The position numbers and the translations under genes are program-made. A stretch of DNA of 64,000 nucleotides, taken from contig NC_043757.1 in assembly GCF_902148845.1 (NCBI RefSeq), forward strand, positions 2,675,730-2,739,729, given 5' to 3'. The notes beneath the pieces are model-generated. The model saw nothing but the letters and a program-made list of their open reading frames with translations. It was not told where the DNA came from and ran no database searches. This document shows, piece by piece, positions 49,481 to 60,635 of the stretch. This DNA is from Salarias fasciatus. Its lineage: Eukaryota > Chordata > Actinopteri > Blenniiformes > Blenniidae. How positions within the stretch are numbered: the stretch's first letter is position 1; each line of letters starts with the position of its first letter.

Positions 49481-49562
49481 CGACGAGGATGGGATTTGAA
49501 CCCATGCGTGCAGAGCACAATGGATTAGCAGTCCATCACCTTAACCTCTCGGTCACCTCGTC
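49481..49562 (-). tRNA. tRNA-Ser(GCU), intact
   Basis: All stems pair and the T loop is TTCAAAT. The trailer hairpin GCTCA-GTGAAAACA-TGAGC is present. It diverges from 49818 with a 255-bp spacer and starts the first 3-kb tandem unit. Confidence 0.94.
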
Positions 49563-49817
49563 CGTTGTCTGTTGTCCTGGATTCAGTCGAGTACGTCTGT
49601 ACCAGAGAAGAATGGAGGTTTGAGAGAGGAGAGAAAGAAGCCTCCACCTTAAACTGGAAGCAGCATCTTCAAAAAGAGGAGGGTTCCTGAGACACTGCCT
49701 GTGTCCATCTTAACATACAGAGAAAGTCAACAAACATTGAAAGAAACCAGGTGAGTTGAACGACTGTTACACACCTCAGTGTCAGCAAAGATTCAGTCTC
49801 CAGGACAGGAAACAGCA

Positions 49818-49899
49818 GACGAGGTGACCGAGAGGTTAAGGTGATGGACTGCTAATCCATTGTGCTCTGCACGCGTGGGTTCGAATCCCATCCTCGTCG
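49818..49899 (+). tRNA. tRNA-Ser(GCU), intact
   Basis: Complete with CACGCGTGGG in the variable and T arms, like the copies at 36359 and 52779. The trailer hairpin is weakened here (GCTCA with TGCAC). Confidence 0.96.
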
Positions 49900-49952
49900 T
49901 TAATTATTGCTCACTGAAAACATGCACTGAATAAGTTAACTGCAGGTATCAA

Positions 49953-51313
49953 TGGTCCAGAGTGGACAGGAGGATGAGTACAGACCAACTGATCAAGGAC
50001 TTTGTCACATGGAGCAACTCCACCAAGACCAAGGAGATGGTGATGGATTTCAGAAGAACCAGGCCACACCCAGCAGACCCGCAGAACTTTTTTGAGTACC
50101 ACTCAAAACCTTTGATAAAGCGGTCAATACGGTGTTTCAAATTAACTGGTTTCCTTGTTACCTGGTGACTGACTTCCTTTAGCACTTCCTGCTGCTGCTG
50201 CCAGTAGCTGCAGATGTTGAAATCAGACTCATTAAAGGTCTGAACATCTTTTTGTCTGGTTTTTCATATCTATCAGCAACAAGGGACGTAAGAGAAACCC
50301 AGTCGCCAGTTAATAGGAATCAGTTATTCCAAAACACCGGCTCCTCTCCAGTTTCACGACACTCCTCCTCCGCTAGTTAGCTGCTGCGTTCAGGTGACTG
50401 GAGTGTGCTGCGGAAAACTGAAACTCGGTCGTTCACACGAAAGCAGCGGTGACAGCTGGACTCAGGAGACACTAAGGAGACACGTGAAGGAAGCGTGGAC
50501 AATTTGCACAAAGGAACGGCTCGCAGACAGCTGTGAACCGGCTCTCGTCGTTCACTTAAAAGAGCCGTTCAAACGAGCGACTCGTTCACTGAACGTCACA
50601 GCACTACAGGCTAGCACATGTGTTTCCTCCTGGTTCCATAGCTGTGGCGCACCAGCCTAATTTATCGGTATTTTTTTCAGCATGACAAATACAATGTGTG
50701 CCGTGACTGCGTGACCACACATCGCAATGCGTGACACTTCAGAGCCCTGCTGCTGCATCGTGTTGTCAGACATGAGAACATCCACGGTCCACATTTATAA
50801 CAGCGCTCACAGATGTCTGCAGCTTTTTGCGTAGTTTAATGAGGCGAGCATAACCAGGGTATTTGATGTCAAATTGCGTACCTGCTACGCAAAATGCGTA
50901 CAGGTTGGCAGGTCTGCACCCAGAGCCGGTGGCTATCAAAGAGGGCTGCGTGGAGGTGGAACACACCTACAAACACCTTGGACTGCTGCTGGATGATAAA
51001 CTGGAGTGGACTGCCAAAACAGATCCTCTGTACAGGGAAGGACAGTGCTGCATGTACTTCCTTAGAAGGCTGGCATCCTTAAACATCTCCAAGGAGCTGC
51101 TACAGGTCCTCTACCAGTCTGTGGTAGCGAGTGCCCTCCTGTGTGCTGGGGAGGCACCCTCAAGAGGAAGAACGCCACATGCCTGGAAGAGCTGGTGAGG
51201 AAAGCAGGCTCTGTGGGTGGCACAGAGCTGGACAGCCTGAAATCTGAGCAGAGCGATGGATGCTCAACAAGCTCCTGCTTATCACAGACAATCCAGACTG
51301 CATTCTCTGTATG
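49953..51313 (+). mobile_element. LINE fragment, unit 1 (CR1/L2/Rex1-like RT C-terminus)
   Basis: Reads LIKDFVTWSN, then STKTKEMVMDFRRTRPHP, and after a nested element PVAIKEGCVEVEHTYKHLGL to LYQSVVASALLC. A frame change then leads into a LEELVRKAGSVGGTELDSL-like end. A 21-bp deletion removes NRLLLN relative to unit 2. Confidence 0.85.
50067..50923. mobile_element. 843-bp DNA transposon nested in LINE, unit 1
   Basis: The element at 50074-50916 starts CAGACCCGCAGAAC and ends with the inverse-like GGTTGGCAGGTCTG. The 7-bp duplication CACCCAG flanks it (50067-50073 and 50917-50923). It interrupts the LINE coding sequence exactly between RTRPHP and PVAIKEG. It is non-coding; CAG...CTG ends suggest hAT, though 8 bp would be the usual duplication. 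Confidence 0.78.
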
Positions 51314-51401
51314 TTAAGATCGATACAGGCGGTGTCTCAGGAACCCTCCTCTGTTCAAAGATGCTTCCAGTTTGAGGTGGAGGCTTCTTTCTCGCCTCTC
51401 T

Positions 51402-51460
51402 GTGATGGACTGCTAATCCATTGTGCTCTGCATGCATGGGTTCGAATCCCATCCTCGTCG
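51402..51460 (+). pseudogene. tRNA-Ser(GCU) relic, 5' third deleted
   Basis: Begins GTGATGGACTGCTAATCC. The 82 bp that precede this in unit 2 (54383-54464), including the acceptor 5' strand and D arm, are missing. The remainder is intact, including GGTTCGAATCC. Confidence 0.92.
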
Positions 51461-52442
51461 AGTTTGTTACTTGTTAGAAGAGCAGAACCTGTGTGAACTC
51501 TGACCTCCACCTGGTCTGACATGTCTTGTAGCTCCGCCTACTCTAACCCATCAATCACAGGAAGTGGAGCAAAGTCTGGTGTCGAACTGCAGAGGGATTT
51601 GGACCATTATAGATCTTCAATATTCAGGACATCTCCATTTCTGGGTGCATCTCATCCACCAATCAGGTTTTTAACTAACCTGATGACGTCCACCAAAGAC
51701 TTTTAGGTAAAAATCGCCATTTTTGCAGCTTTGAGTATACTATTTAGATGAATAAAGTCATGACAGAATGACTCTTATTTGCATTTACATCTATAGCTAA
51801 TATTTAGACTTAGGTTAACCCTAATCCGAACCACTGGACTCACGACATCATGAGGTGTTGTCAAAATTATAGAGATGTACCAGTTAATGTTTGAACCGCA
51901 GCTTTGCTGAAGCAGACGAGAGTTGGATATTCTATTCTACAAGAAATATTATGGAAAATGAGAAAATCTATTTAGCTTAGCTTAAAGAGCAACAACTAGT
52001 GTTTTCCTATTACCTTTAGCACAAGCAACCAGGAAAAAAAAAGTTATCGTCACAGAACCAGAGAAAAGAGTTAACTGGTTATGTAGTGGCATGAATATTA
52101 ATTAATCTCATGATTTCAGATGTAGCCCTGGAGGAAATAAACAGACTTGGGCACAAGTCAAGGTCAAAAACCTCCATTAAAGTTCTCAATCACAAGGCTC
52201 AATAAAACCTCTTTCTCTCTGAAGCACTCGTTCTCATGATCTGCACACAAACCAGAGTCTTCTGAGAATGAGGAGGTCACTTTCCAAAGACCTGATTGGT
52301 CGGGAGGTGGAGCTTTTATACTCGCTGGAGCTTTTATACTCGCTGGTTTTCCATCTGGAACATGGTTTACTCTGGATCAGGTTCGGTACTCAGGACTTAC
52401 AGTTACCTCATTCAGCTCATGCTTTCACTGAGCAAGAATAAA

Positions 52443-52524
52443 CGACGAGGATGGGATTTGAACCCATGCGTGCAGAGCACAATGGATTAGCAGTCCATCA
52501 CCTTAACCTCTCAGTCACCTCGTC
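52443..52524 (-). tRNA. tRNA-Ser(GCU), intact with A-box variant
   Basis: Stems are complete. The D region reads GTGACTGAGAGG, a C-to-T change in the A box, and the T loop is TTCAAAT. The trailer hairpin is present. Confidence 0.9.
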
Positions 52525-52778
52525 CGTTGTCTGTTGTCCAGGATTCAGTCAAGTACGTCTGTACAGAGAAGAATGGAGGTTTGAGAGAGGAGAGAAAGAA
52601 GCCTCCACCTCAAATTGGAAGCAACATCTTCAAAAAGAGGAGGGTTCCTGAGACACTGCCTGTGTCCATCTTAACATACAGAGAAAGTCAACAAACATTG
52701 AAAGAAACCAGGTGAGTTGAACGACTGTTACACACCTCAGTGTCAGCAAAGATTCAGTCTCCAGGACAGGAAACAGCA

Positions 52779-52860
52779 GACGAGGTGACCGAGAGGTTAA
52801 GGTGATGGACTGCTAATCCATTGTGCTCTGCACGCGTGGGTTCGAATCCCATCCTCGTCG
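52779..52860 (+). tRNA. tRNA-Ser(GCU), intact
   Basis: Identical to 49818. The trailer hairpin GCTCA-GTGAAAACA-TGAGC is intact here. Confidence 0.96.
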
Positions 52861-52912
52861 TTCATTATTGCTCAGTGAAAACATGAGCTGAATAAGTTAA
52901 CTGCAGGTATCA

Positions 52913-54293
52913 ATGGTCCAGAGTGGACAGGAGGATGAGTACAGACAACTGATCAAGGACTTTGTCACATGGAGCAACTCCAACCGCCTGCTTCTGAACT
53001 CCACCAAGACCAAGGAGATGGTGATGGATTTCAGAAGAACCAGGCCACACCCAGCAGACCCGCAGAACTTTTTTGAGTACCACTCAAAACCTTTGATAAA
53101 GCGGTCAATACGGTGTTTCAAATTAACTGGTGTCCTTGTTACCTGGTGACTGACTTCCTTTAGCACTTCCTGCTGCTGCTGCCAGTAGCTGCAGATGTTG
53201 AAATCAGACTCATTAAAGGTCTGAACATCTTTTTGTCTGGTTTTTCATATCTATCAGCAACAAGGGACGTAAGAGAAACCCAGTCGCCAGTTAATAGGAA
53301 TCAGTTATTCCAAAACACCGGCTCCTCTCCAGTTTCACGACACTCCTCCTCCGCTAGTTAGCTGCTGCGCTCAGGTGACTGGAGTGTGCTGCGGAAAACT
53401 GAAACTCTGTCGTTCACACGAAAGCAGCGGTGACAGCTGGACTCAGGAGACACTCAGGAGACACGTGAAGGAAGCGTGGACTATTTGCACAAAGGAACGG
53501 CTCGCAGACAGCTGTGAACCGGCTCTCGTCGTTCACTTAAAAGAGCCGTTCAAACGAGCGACTCGTTCACTGAATGTCACAGCACTACAGGCTAGCACGT
53601 GTTTCCTCCCGGTTCCATAGCTGTGGCGCACCAGCCTAATTTATCGGTATTTTTTTCAGCATGACAAATACAATGTGTGCCGTGACTGCGTGACCACACA
53701 TCGCAATGCGTGACACTTCAGAGCCCTGCTGCTGCATCGTGTTGTCAGACATGAGAACATCCACGGTCCACATTTATAACAGCGCTCACAGATGTCTGCA
53801 GCTTTTTGCGTAGTTTAATGAGGCGAGCATAACCAGGGTATTTTGATGTCAAATTGCGTACCTGCTACGCAAAATGCGTACAGGTTGGCAGGTCTGCACC
53901 CAGAGCCGGTGGCTATCAAAGAGGGCTGCGTGGAGGTGGAACACACCTACAAACACCTTGGACTGCTGCTGGATGATAAACTGGAGTGGACTGCCAAAAC
54001 AGATCCTCTGTACAGGGAAGGACAGTGCTGCATGTACTTCCTTAGAAGGCTGGCATCCTTAAACATCTCCAAGGAGCTGCTACAGGTCCTCTACCAGTCT
54101 GTGGTAGCGAGTGCCCTCCTGTGTGCTGCGGAGGCACCCTCAAGAGGAAGAACGCCACATGCCTGGAAGAGCTGGTGAGGAAAGCAGGCTCTGTGGGTGG
54201 CACAGAGCTGGACAGCCTGAAATCTGTGGCAGAGCGATGGATGCTCAACAAGCTCCTGCTAATCACAGACAATCCAGACTGCATTCTCTGTAT
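52913..54293 (+). mobile_element. LINE fragment, unit 2 (CR1/L2/Rex1-like RT C-terminus)
   Basis: The better-kept copy: EYRQLIKDFVTWSNSNRLLL, STKTKEMVMDFRRTRPHP, then beyond the nested element PVAIKEGCVEVEHTYKHLGL, YFLRRLASLNISKELLQVLY and, in another frame, LEELVRKAGSVGGTELDSLK to LNKLLLITDN. This is the post-catalytic part of a fish LINE RT, 5' truncated and frame-shifted. Confidence 0.88.
53048..53903. mobile_element. 842-bp DNA transposon nested in LINE, unit 2
   Basis: The element at 53055-53896 has the same ends and the same CACCCAG duplication (53048-53054 and 53897-53903) as in unit 1. The insertion therefore predates the tandem duplication. Confidence 0.78.
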
Positions 54294-54441
54294 GTTAAGA
54301 TCGATACAGGCGGTGTCTCAGGAACCCTCCTCTGTTCAAAGATGCTTCCAGTTTGAGGTGGAGGCTTCTTTCTCGCCTCTCTCAAACCTCCATTCTTCTC
54401 TGTACAGACGTGCTCGACTGAATCCAGGACAACAGACAGCA

Positions 54442-54523
54442 GACGAGGTGACCGAGAGGTTAAGGTGATGGACTGCTAATCCATTGTGCTCTGCACGCAT
54501 GGGTTCGAATCCCATCCTCGTCG
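54442..54523 (+). tRNA. tRNA-Ser(GCU), intact
   Basis: A complete copy with CACGCATGGG. It is the intact counterpart of the truncated gene at 51402. Its 3' flank begins AGTTTGTTACTTGTTAGAAG, the second flank type in the cluster. Confidence 0.96.
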
Positions 54524-55474
54524 AGTTTGTTACTTGTTAGAAGAGCAGAACCTGTGTGAACTCTGACCTCCACCTGGTCTGACATGTCTTGTAGCTCCGC
54601 CTACTCTAACCCATCAATCACAGGAAGTGGAGCAAAGTCTGGTGTCGAACTGCAGAGGGTTTTGGACCATTATAGATCTTCAATATTCAGGACATCTCCA
54701 TTTCTGGGTGCATCTCATCCACCAATCAGGTTTTTAACTAACCTGATGACGTCCACCAAAGACTTTTAGGTAAAAATCGCCATTTTTGCAGCTTTGAGTA
54801 TACTATTTAGATGAATAAAGTCATGACAGAATGACTCTTATTTGCATTTACATCTATAGCTAATATTTAGACTTAGGTTAACCCTAATCCGAACCACTGG
54901 ACTCACGACATCATGAGGTGTTGTCAAAATTATAGAGATGTACCAGTTAATGTTTGAACCGCAGCTTTGCTGAAGCAGACGAGAGTTGGATATTCTATTC
55001 TACAAGAAATATTATGGAAAATGAGAAAATCTATTTAGCTTAGCTTAAAGAGCAACAACTAGTGTTTTCCTATTACCTTTAGCACAAGCAACCAGGAAAA
55101 AAAAAGTTATCGTCACAGAACCAGAGAAAAGAGTTAACTGGTTATGTAGTGGCATGAATATTAATTAACCTCATGATTTCAGATGTAGCCCTGGAGGAAA
55201 TAAACAGACTTGGGCACAAGTCAAGGTCAAAAACCTCCATTAAAGTTCTCAATAAAACCTCTTTCTCTCTGAAGCACTCGTTCTCATGATCTGCACACAA
55301 ACCAGAGTCTTCTGAGAATGAGGAGGTCACGTTCCAAAGACCTGATTGGTCGGGAGGTGGAGCTTTTATACTCGCTGGTTTTCCATCTGGAACATGGTTT
55401 ACTCTGGATCAGGTTCGGTACTCAGGACTGACAGTTACCTCATTCAGCTCATGCTTTCACTGAGCAAGAATAAA

Positions 55475-55556
55475 CGACGAGGATGGGATTTGAACCCATG
55501 CGTGCAGAGCACAATGGATTAGCAGTCCATCACCTTAACCTCTCGGTCACCTCGTC
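55475..55556 (-). tRNA. tRNA-Ser(GCU), intact
   Basis: Complete with T loop TTCAAAT and the trailer hairpin GCTCA-GTGAAAGCA-TGAGC. It diverges from 55789 with a 232-bp spacer. Confidence 0.94.
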
Positions 55557-55788
55557 TGCTGTCCGCGGTTCTGGATTCAGTCGAGCACGTCTGTACAGAG
55601 AAGAATGGAGGTTTGAGAGAGGAGAGAAAGAAGTCTCCACCTCAAACTGGAAGCCCCATCTTTGAACAGAGGAGGGTTCCTGAGACACTGCATGTATCCA
55701 TCTTAAAATACACAGAAAGTCAACAAACACTGAGAGAAACCAGGTGAGTTGAACGACTGTTACACACCTCAGTGTCAGCAAAGCAACA

Positions 55789-55870
55789 GACGAGGTGACC
55801 GAGCGGTTAAGGTGATGGACTGCTAATCCATTGTGCTCTGCACGCATGGGTTCGAATCCCATCCTCGTCG
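55789..55870 (+). tRNA. tRNA-Ser(GCU), intact
   Basis: A complete copy with D-arm GAGCGG. Its 3' flank is AGTTTCTTACTTGTTAGAGT. Confidence 0.96.
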
Positions 55871-56246
55871 AGTTTCTTACTTGTTAGAGTAAGAGCAAAG
55901 TCTGTACGAATTCTGACCTCCACCTGGTCTTACACTTCCTGTAACTCCGTCAAATCTCCTCCATCAATCAACAGTAGCTGCAGAAGTTACAGCTCTTCAA
56001 TACTCAGGGCCGTCTCTAGTTGTATGTCATCTACCAATCTGGGTTTTCTAACTACCCTGATGAACTCCACCAACCCTCTCGCTCTGACTCCTGTGAGGGA
56101 TAAAAGTCTTCAGGATTCACTGTTTTAAGTCTATTAGATGAACATTTCGAAAGCTTCGTCGCTTCTCACGCTGCAGCTGTGTACTGAGAATCGCTGATAC
56201 CTGCAGTTTCCTTCTTCAGCTCATGCTGTCACTGAGCAATAGAAGT

Positions 56247-56328
56247 CGACGAGGATGGGATTCGAACCCATGCGTGCAGAGCACAATGGATTAGCAGTCC
56301 ATCACCTTAACCTCTCGGTCACCTCGTC
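56247..56328 (-). tRNA. tRNA-Ser(GCU), intact
   Basis: A complete copy with consensus T loop TTCGAAT. The trailer hairpin has a one-base loop change (GTGACAGCA). It diverges from 56595 with a 266-bp spacer. Confidence 0.96.
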
Positions 56329-56594
56329 TGCTGTCATGTAAGATAATTGTACACAGTTGTTTCCATGCTGGAAATGCGACAAACCCCCTGTGACCCAGAC
56401 CCCCTGACCACATCCCGACACATATGTGGACACTGGATTCGACTGAGGACATCTCATCTAGAGACGAGTTTAGATTCGAGAGAATGAAGAAAGAAGCCTC
56501 CACCTCAAACTGGAACCACCATGTCTGAACAGAGGAGGGTTCCTGAAACCAGGTGAGTTGAGCAAAGATTCAGTCTCCGGGACCGCAGACAACG

Positions 56595-56676
56595 GACGAG
56601 GTGACCGAGCGGTTAAGGTGATGGACTGCTAATCCATTGTGCTCTGCACGCATGGGTTCGAATCCCATCCTCGTCG
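56595..56676 (+). tRNA. tRNA-Ser(GCU), intact
   Basis: A complete copy with D-arm GAGCGG. It is the last intact gene of the cluster. Confidence 0.96.
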
Positions 56677-57149
56677 AGTTTATTGCTTATTAAAAGAATA
56701 AGACAAATCTCTATAAACTCTGACCTCCACCTGGTCTTACGCATCCTGCAGCTCCGCCTACTCTCACCCATCAATCCACAGGAAGTGTCGCTGCAGGAAC
56801 CATTCAGGCTCTTCAATATTCAGGACCGCATCTCCTCCACCAACCAGCTCTTTGACTACGTTGACGACCTCCACCAGGTCAAAGGAAGCAGACAGCTCAG
56901 AGGTTTTAGCTCCGAGTCTTTTACGGGAGACGTGTCCTCTGGGTTCAGGAGGTCCTCGATGGGCTCCGTCCAGCTCCTGTTTCTTCTATGTTTGAGTAAA
57001 ATACATACAAATATTGTTTTAAGTTAAACTTAAGTTAGGTTGATGATCATCTGAAAAGCTTGTTGGGTCCTTCTTGAGAAGTTTGTTATTTTGAGGATGT
57101 TTGATTCCTCCAGTTTCTTCTTCAGCTCATCCTCTCACAAAGTAATAAA

Positions 57150-57232
57150 GTCACAAGGGTGGGATTCAAACCCACGCAACAAGAGCACAATGGATTAGCA
57201 GTCAAGCCCCTTAACCTCTCAGCCACCTAATC
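57150..57232 (-). pseudogene. tRNA-Ser relic at right edge of cluster
   Basis: Full length but with changes in every arm: an acceptor with ATTAGGTGGC and CCTTGTGAC ends, an altered D arm, and AAGCCCC for part of the anticodon stem. The GCU loop is kept. Confidence 0.8.
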
Positions 57233-57239
57233 TGTTGTC

Positions 57240-58400
57240 CAACAATAGAAGTGATTAATCAGTGTGACGGACGTACAGGGCTAACCCTAACCCGACATAT
57301 ACACGAATATTGGATTCAACTGAGGTCGGCTCGTCCTGAGACACTGCCTGTGGCCCGCTGAAAATGCAGAGAAAAGTCGTTCTGTTCTCATATGCAACAT
57401 AGGAAGACTTCACTTTTTCTACGCTATTTAAATATGCAAGTTCAACTGTATTTAAAAGGAAGAACGAGTTTTTGAAAAGTTCACCTTTCGGTAATTTAGA
57501 GCTCTGTCCCAGTCGCTCATTCATAGTCCTGTTATTGTGTGTTTTTAACCGGAATCTTTTCAGTGCAAGGTTTAATCATCTTGGCAGAACACCCAAAAAA
57601 ACAGAATAAAAAAGCGCAACTGTGTAGCTTTAAAGAACTGCAAATACTAATAATTATAAAAACGTCAATTGTGCTTGAATCCCGTCTTCTGCTCTTTGGT
57701 AGACACCTAGCGCCTCCAGCTTGGCTGCAGCTGATGCTGGTTTCTGGGTTTTCACTGTGGAACGGACAGCAGGTCCAGGGGCTCAGACTCCTGGGGGTCC
57801 GGGGACCCCAGTTTAAGAACTGCTGCTGTAAACATGCTGTTATTGTGCAAACCTATTCTTTCTGGTTGTGCTGTCCTGAAAAAATAAAAAGCTAATTGAA
57901 ATAACAATGAATAATTTCTCAGTGTCTATTCGCCATTTGTGAAGTTTTGTGCTTTTGCTCGCATCCTGTGCATCTCCAGGATGCACTCCTTCAGTTTTAG
58001 GTGACCATATGTTCATATTCAGTATTCAGTACATAGAGACATTCACTCACGACATGCGACTCCAAATCGCTGTTGACGTTCATAAGCAGCGAACGGACAC
58101 TTACCAAAGCTGTTCTCAGACATCATCCAACAGTTTTCCATTTTCAGTTGGAAAAATTAATCCACTCTTAACATCAGTCCTTCTTCTTCATTAATTTCAC
58201 TCATGAACATTCCCCATCAAGTCGCTGGTGTTTTTTCTAAAGTTAGAAAAGTCCCACAGTCCCGATGTTTTTCCCGTGCATAGTAACAGATTGACCCGTC
58301 TCTTCTTATTCTGATTGGCTGTTGCCAAATTACCAAGGCTTGGTTTTATTGTTTCGACAGCATCAGCTCAGTGACTCGAACATGATTCCATTGGAAAGAA
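57240..58400. other. Intergenic, with a possible hAT terminus
   Basis: At 57793-57832 the inverse strand reads CAGCAGTTCTTAAACTGGGG, then the GTCCCCGGACCCC palindrome. This resembles hAT-type termini common in fish. The opposite end was not found. Nothing else was recognised. Confidence 0.35.
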
Positions 58401-58777
58401 TACAGGTACTCCTTGGAAACTTAGAATATCGTGTAAAAGTTGTTTTACTTCGGCAATTCAACATAAAAGCTTTAAGTTACACATTTTATAGACTCATTTC
58501 AAGCAAAGTGAGATCTCTAAAGCATTTATTTGTTGCAAGTTAGTTATAATTAAAATCCTTTTTCAATGATTTCAAGAAATATTCTAATTTCCTGAGTTTT
58601 TGAATTTGAGGTTTTCTGAAGCTGCAACTCCTGATGAGCAAAATCAAAACAAAACTTTGAAATATGTTAACTCAAATACGATTTGTCGATGTCATACAAA
58701 CATTTCACTTTTAAAGCTGGATTACAGAAATGGATGCACTTTTTTGGAGTATTCTAATTTTCCGAGAAGTACCTGTA
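58401..58777. mobile_element. Tc1-like deletion derivative (IR/DR ends)
   Basis: TACAGGTACTCCTTGGAAAC at the left and the inverse, GTACCTGTA, at the right (58769-58777) form terminal inverted repeats with TA target duplications. The inner words TTAGAATAT and its inverse ATATTCTAAT are repeated inside each end, the IR/DR layout of Tc1 elements. Fish Tc1 copies that I recall start TACAGGTCCTTCTC. The transposase is absent. Confidence 0.72.
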
Positions 58778-58779
58778 AA

Positions 58780-60635
58780 CTGTACCACAATGTTCTCTCT
58801 GTGTCTCCCAACTGACAGAAATCCGTCCAGGGATGGAGAACTTAAGTCCACAGTGGACGAGCACCTCACCTGTTGTCTGGCAGCAGCAGTGATCAATATG
58901 AGGAAGTAAATCTTGCTGCCAGATACACTGATGATCCTCCACTGAGGGAGGCAGACGGCGAGACGCCGTCTTTCCTCCAGTCACTGGAGGATACATGTCT
59001 TCCTGGTTATGTTGTTCTTTTTCTGCTCCTTCCTACTGAAAACGAAACTAAACGAGTGTATTTTGGCCTGTTCGGCCTCACCTGCCTCCTCTGACTCCTC
59101 TCTGTCTAACAGGAAGTGACGACACCGCGGGTCCGAGGAAAAGGTTTCTAACAGCCGAGAGGTCCGGAGGCCCACCTGAAGGCATCGGCGATCAACTCAC
59201 CCTGAAAAGAAATTCAACAGGAAGTCACAAACTCACACCGACGAGCAGGAAACGTCTCGTTCAGGAGCGGATTTTTAATAACCGAGACAGTTTGAATCAA
59301 GACGCCTGGAATCAGACCGAAGGCCTCATCAACCCTTCACCTGAAGCGCTTCCAAACGTCAGGAAGCTTCAGCCTGTCTCCTGACCCTCTGCCTGACGCC
59401 AGGCTGTAAAATAAAGCATAAAAACAGAAACGACTTCCACTTCCAGCAGCGTAAAAAAATCCCAAAATGCTTCACTGATTCCACAGAGGTGACGTCTGCA
59501 GAGCTGCAACATGAAGAAACCACCAGATTCAACTCAGATTACAGGATTACAGGCACATTTCACAGAGAAATCAACTGGATAAAGTAAGAAAACGGTCATC
59601 AAAATGTACCACACGAACTAAAACATTCACTCAATTCATCCTGTTGAGCTTTAAAGTCAGGAAAATAAAAATACAGCATCCCCAAATGTTTAACTATTGG
59701 AAGATTTCCTTTCAAACTCAAGGCCTCAATTATCACAACTATCCCAAATATTTCAAGTCTATATGAGTGAAATACAAAAGCTGAATTGTCATCTTTTCGA
59801 GATGCCACAAGGATGAAAACAATCAAAAACAGGAAATATCTGTTGGAATATTTCCACGTCAAGGTTTTGGTAAGAGAAAGATGTAACCGTTGAAGCTGTG
59901 AATGTGTCTGCAGGTTGGAATGTTTCCAGTTTCATGTGTTGTTGAAGAATCGGTTTAGTGTTTCTGTGTTTTAACTCTCAAATGACCCAAAAAATATGAA
60001 AAAAAAAAAAAAAAAAAAAAAGCAATCAGATTAATTTCAAGCTTTTCTTCATCAGTTGGTCCAAACCTGTCCAACTGCTCCAAGTCAAATACATTCAATA
60101 AAACTAATGGAATCAAGATTAAAAAATAAAGGGCCCACAGCTGAACCCTGAGGAGCTCCACTGGTAATTATGAATCCTGTTTCATGGGGGGCTTCATCCG
60201 CTGATGATGACTGGTCTTTTGGTTGTTTATCAGCCTTAACGCTGACCTTACTGAATGGTGGAGATGTTTTTCAGGGTCACCAGCCGGGCGTTGCAGCTCT
60301 GTTACACATTTGTTGCTAATTAGCTGTCTGACGAACACTCGCTGCGCAAAAGTCTCAAACTTCTCAGAACGGTTTCCTAAAACAATTACAAAAAAAAAAA
60401 GACAGAACGAAACGAAAGAAACAAAACAAAAAGACAAACGTGACTTGAGTCACTTTTGGTCCCGTTAGCTAAATAAATATCAGTCTCTGCTCTGAAGCCA
60501 GCGGAGACTCGAAGGATCGAACACCGAAAACTGAAGTCAGGAGGAAACATCTTTAGTCTGAAACGACCACGACAGAAATCCCGAGAAACGAAGCGACTGG
60601 AGGAACAGGAGAGCCGGAGAACCGGAGCGGGTTCA
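58780..60635. other. Intergenic DNA downstream of slc30a6
   Basis: Contains slc30a6 3' UTR of unknown length on the minus strand. A complex segment lies at 58810-59260 with short open frames that match nothing I know, and an A20 run at 60001-60020. Plus-strand AATAAA words lie near 59410 and 60098. I can support no gene. Confidence 0.4.

Larger units (their letters stand above)
49481..55474. repeat. Tandem duplication of a ~3-kb tRNA/LINE unit
   Basis: Unit 1 (49481-52442) and unit 2 (52443-55474) contain the same sequence in the same order: minus tRNA, spacer, plus tRNA, LINE fragment with a nested 843-bp element, second plus tRNA, long flank. Differences are few. Unit 1 lacks 21 bp in the LINE and 82 bp across the second tRNA. 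Unit 2 lacks a 9-bp stretch near 55247 and an 18-bp GAGCTTTTATACTCGCTG duplicate. Confidence 0.93.

Noticed and set aside
36253-55862. Many short frames containing GFEPMRAEHNGLAVHHLN
   Set aside because: This peptide is simply the translated complement of the tRNA-Ser gene and is not protein coding.
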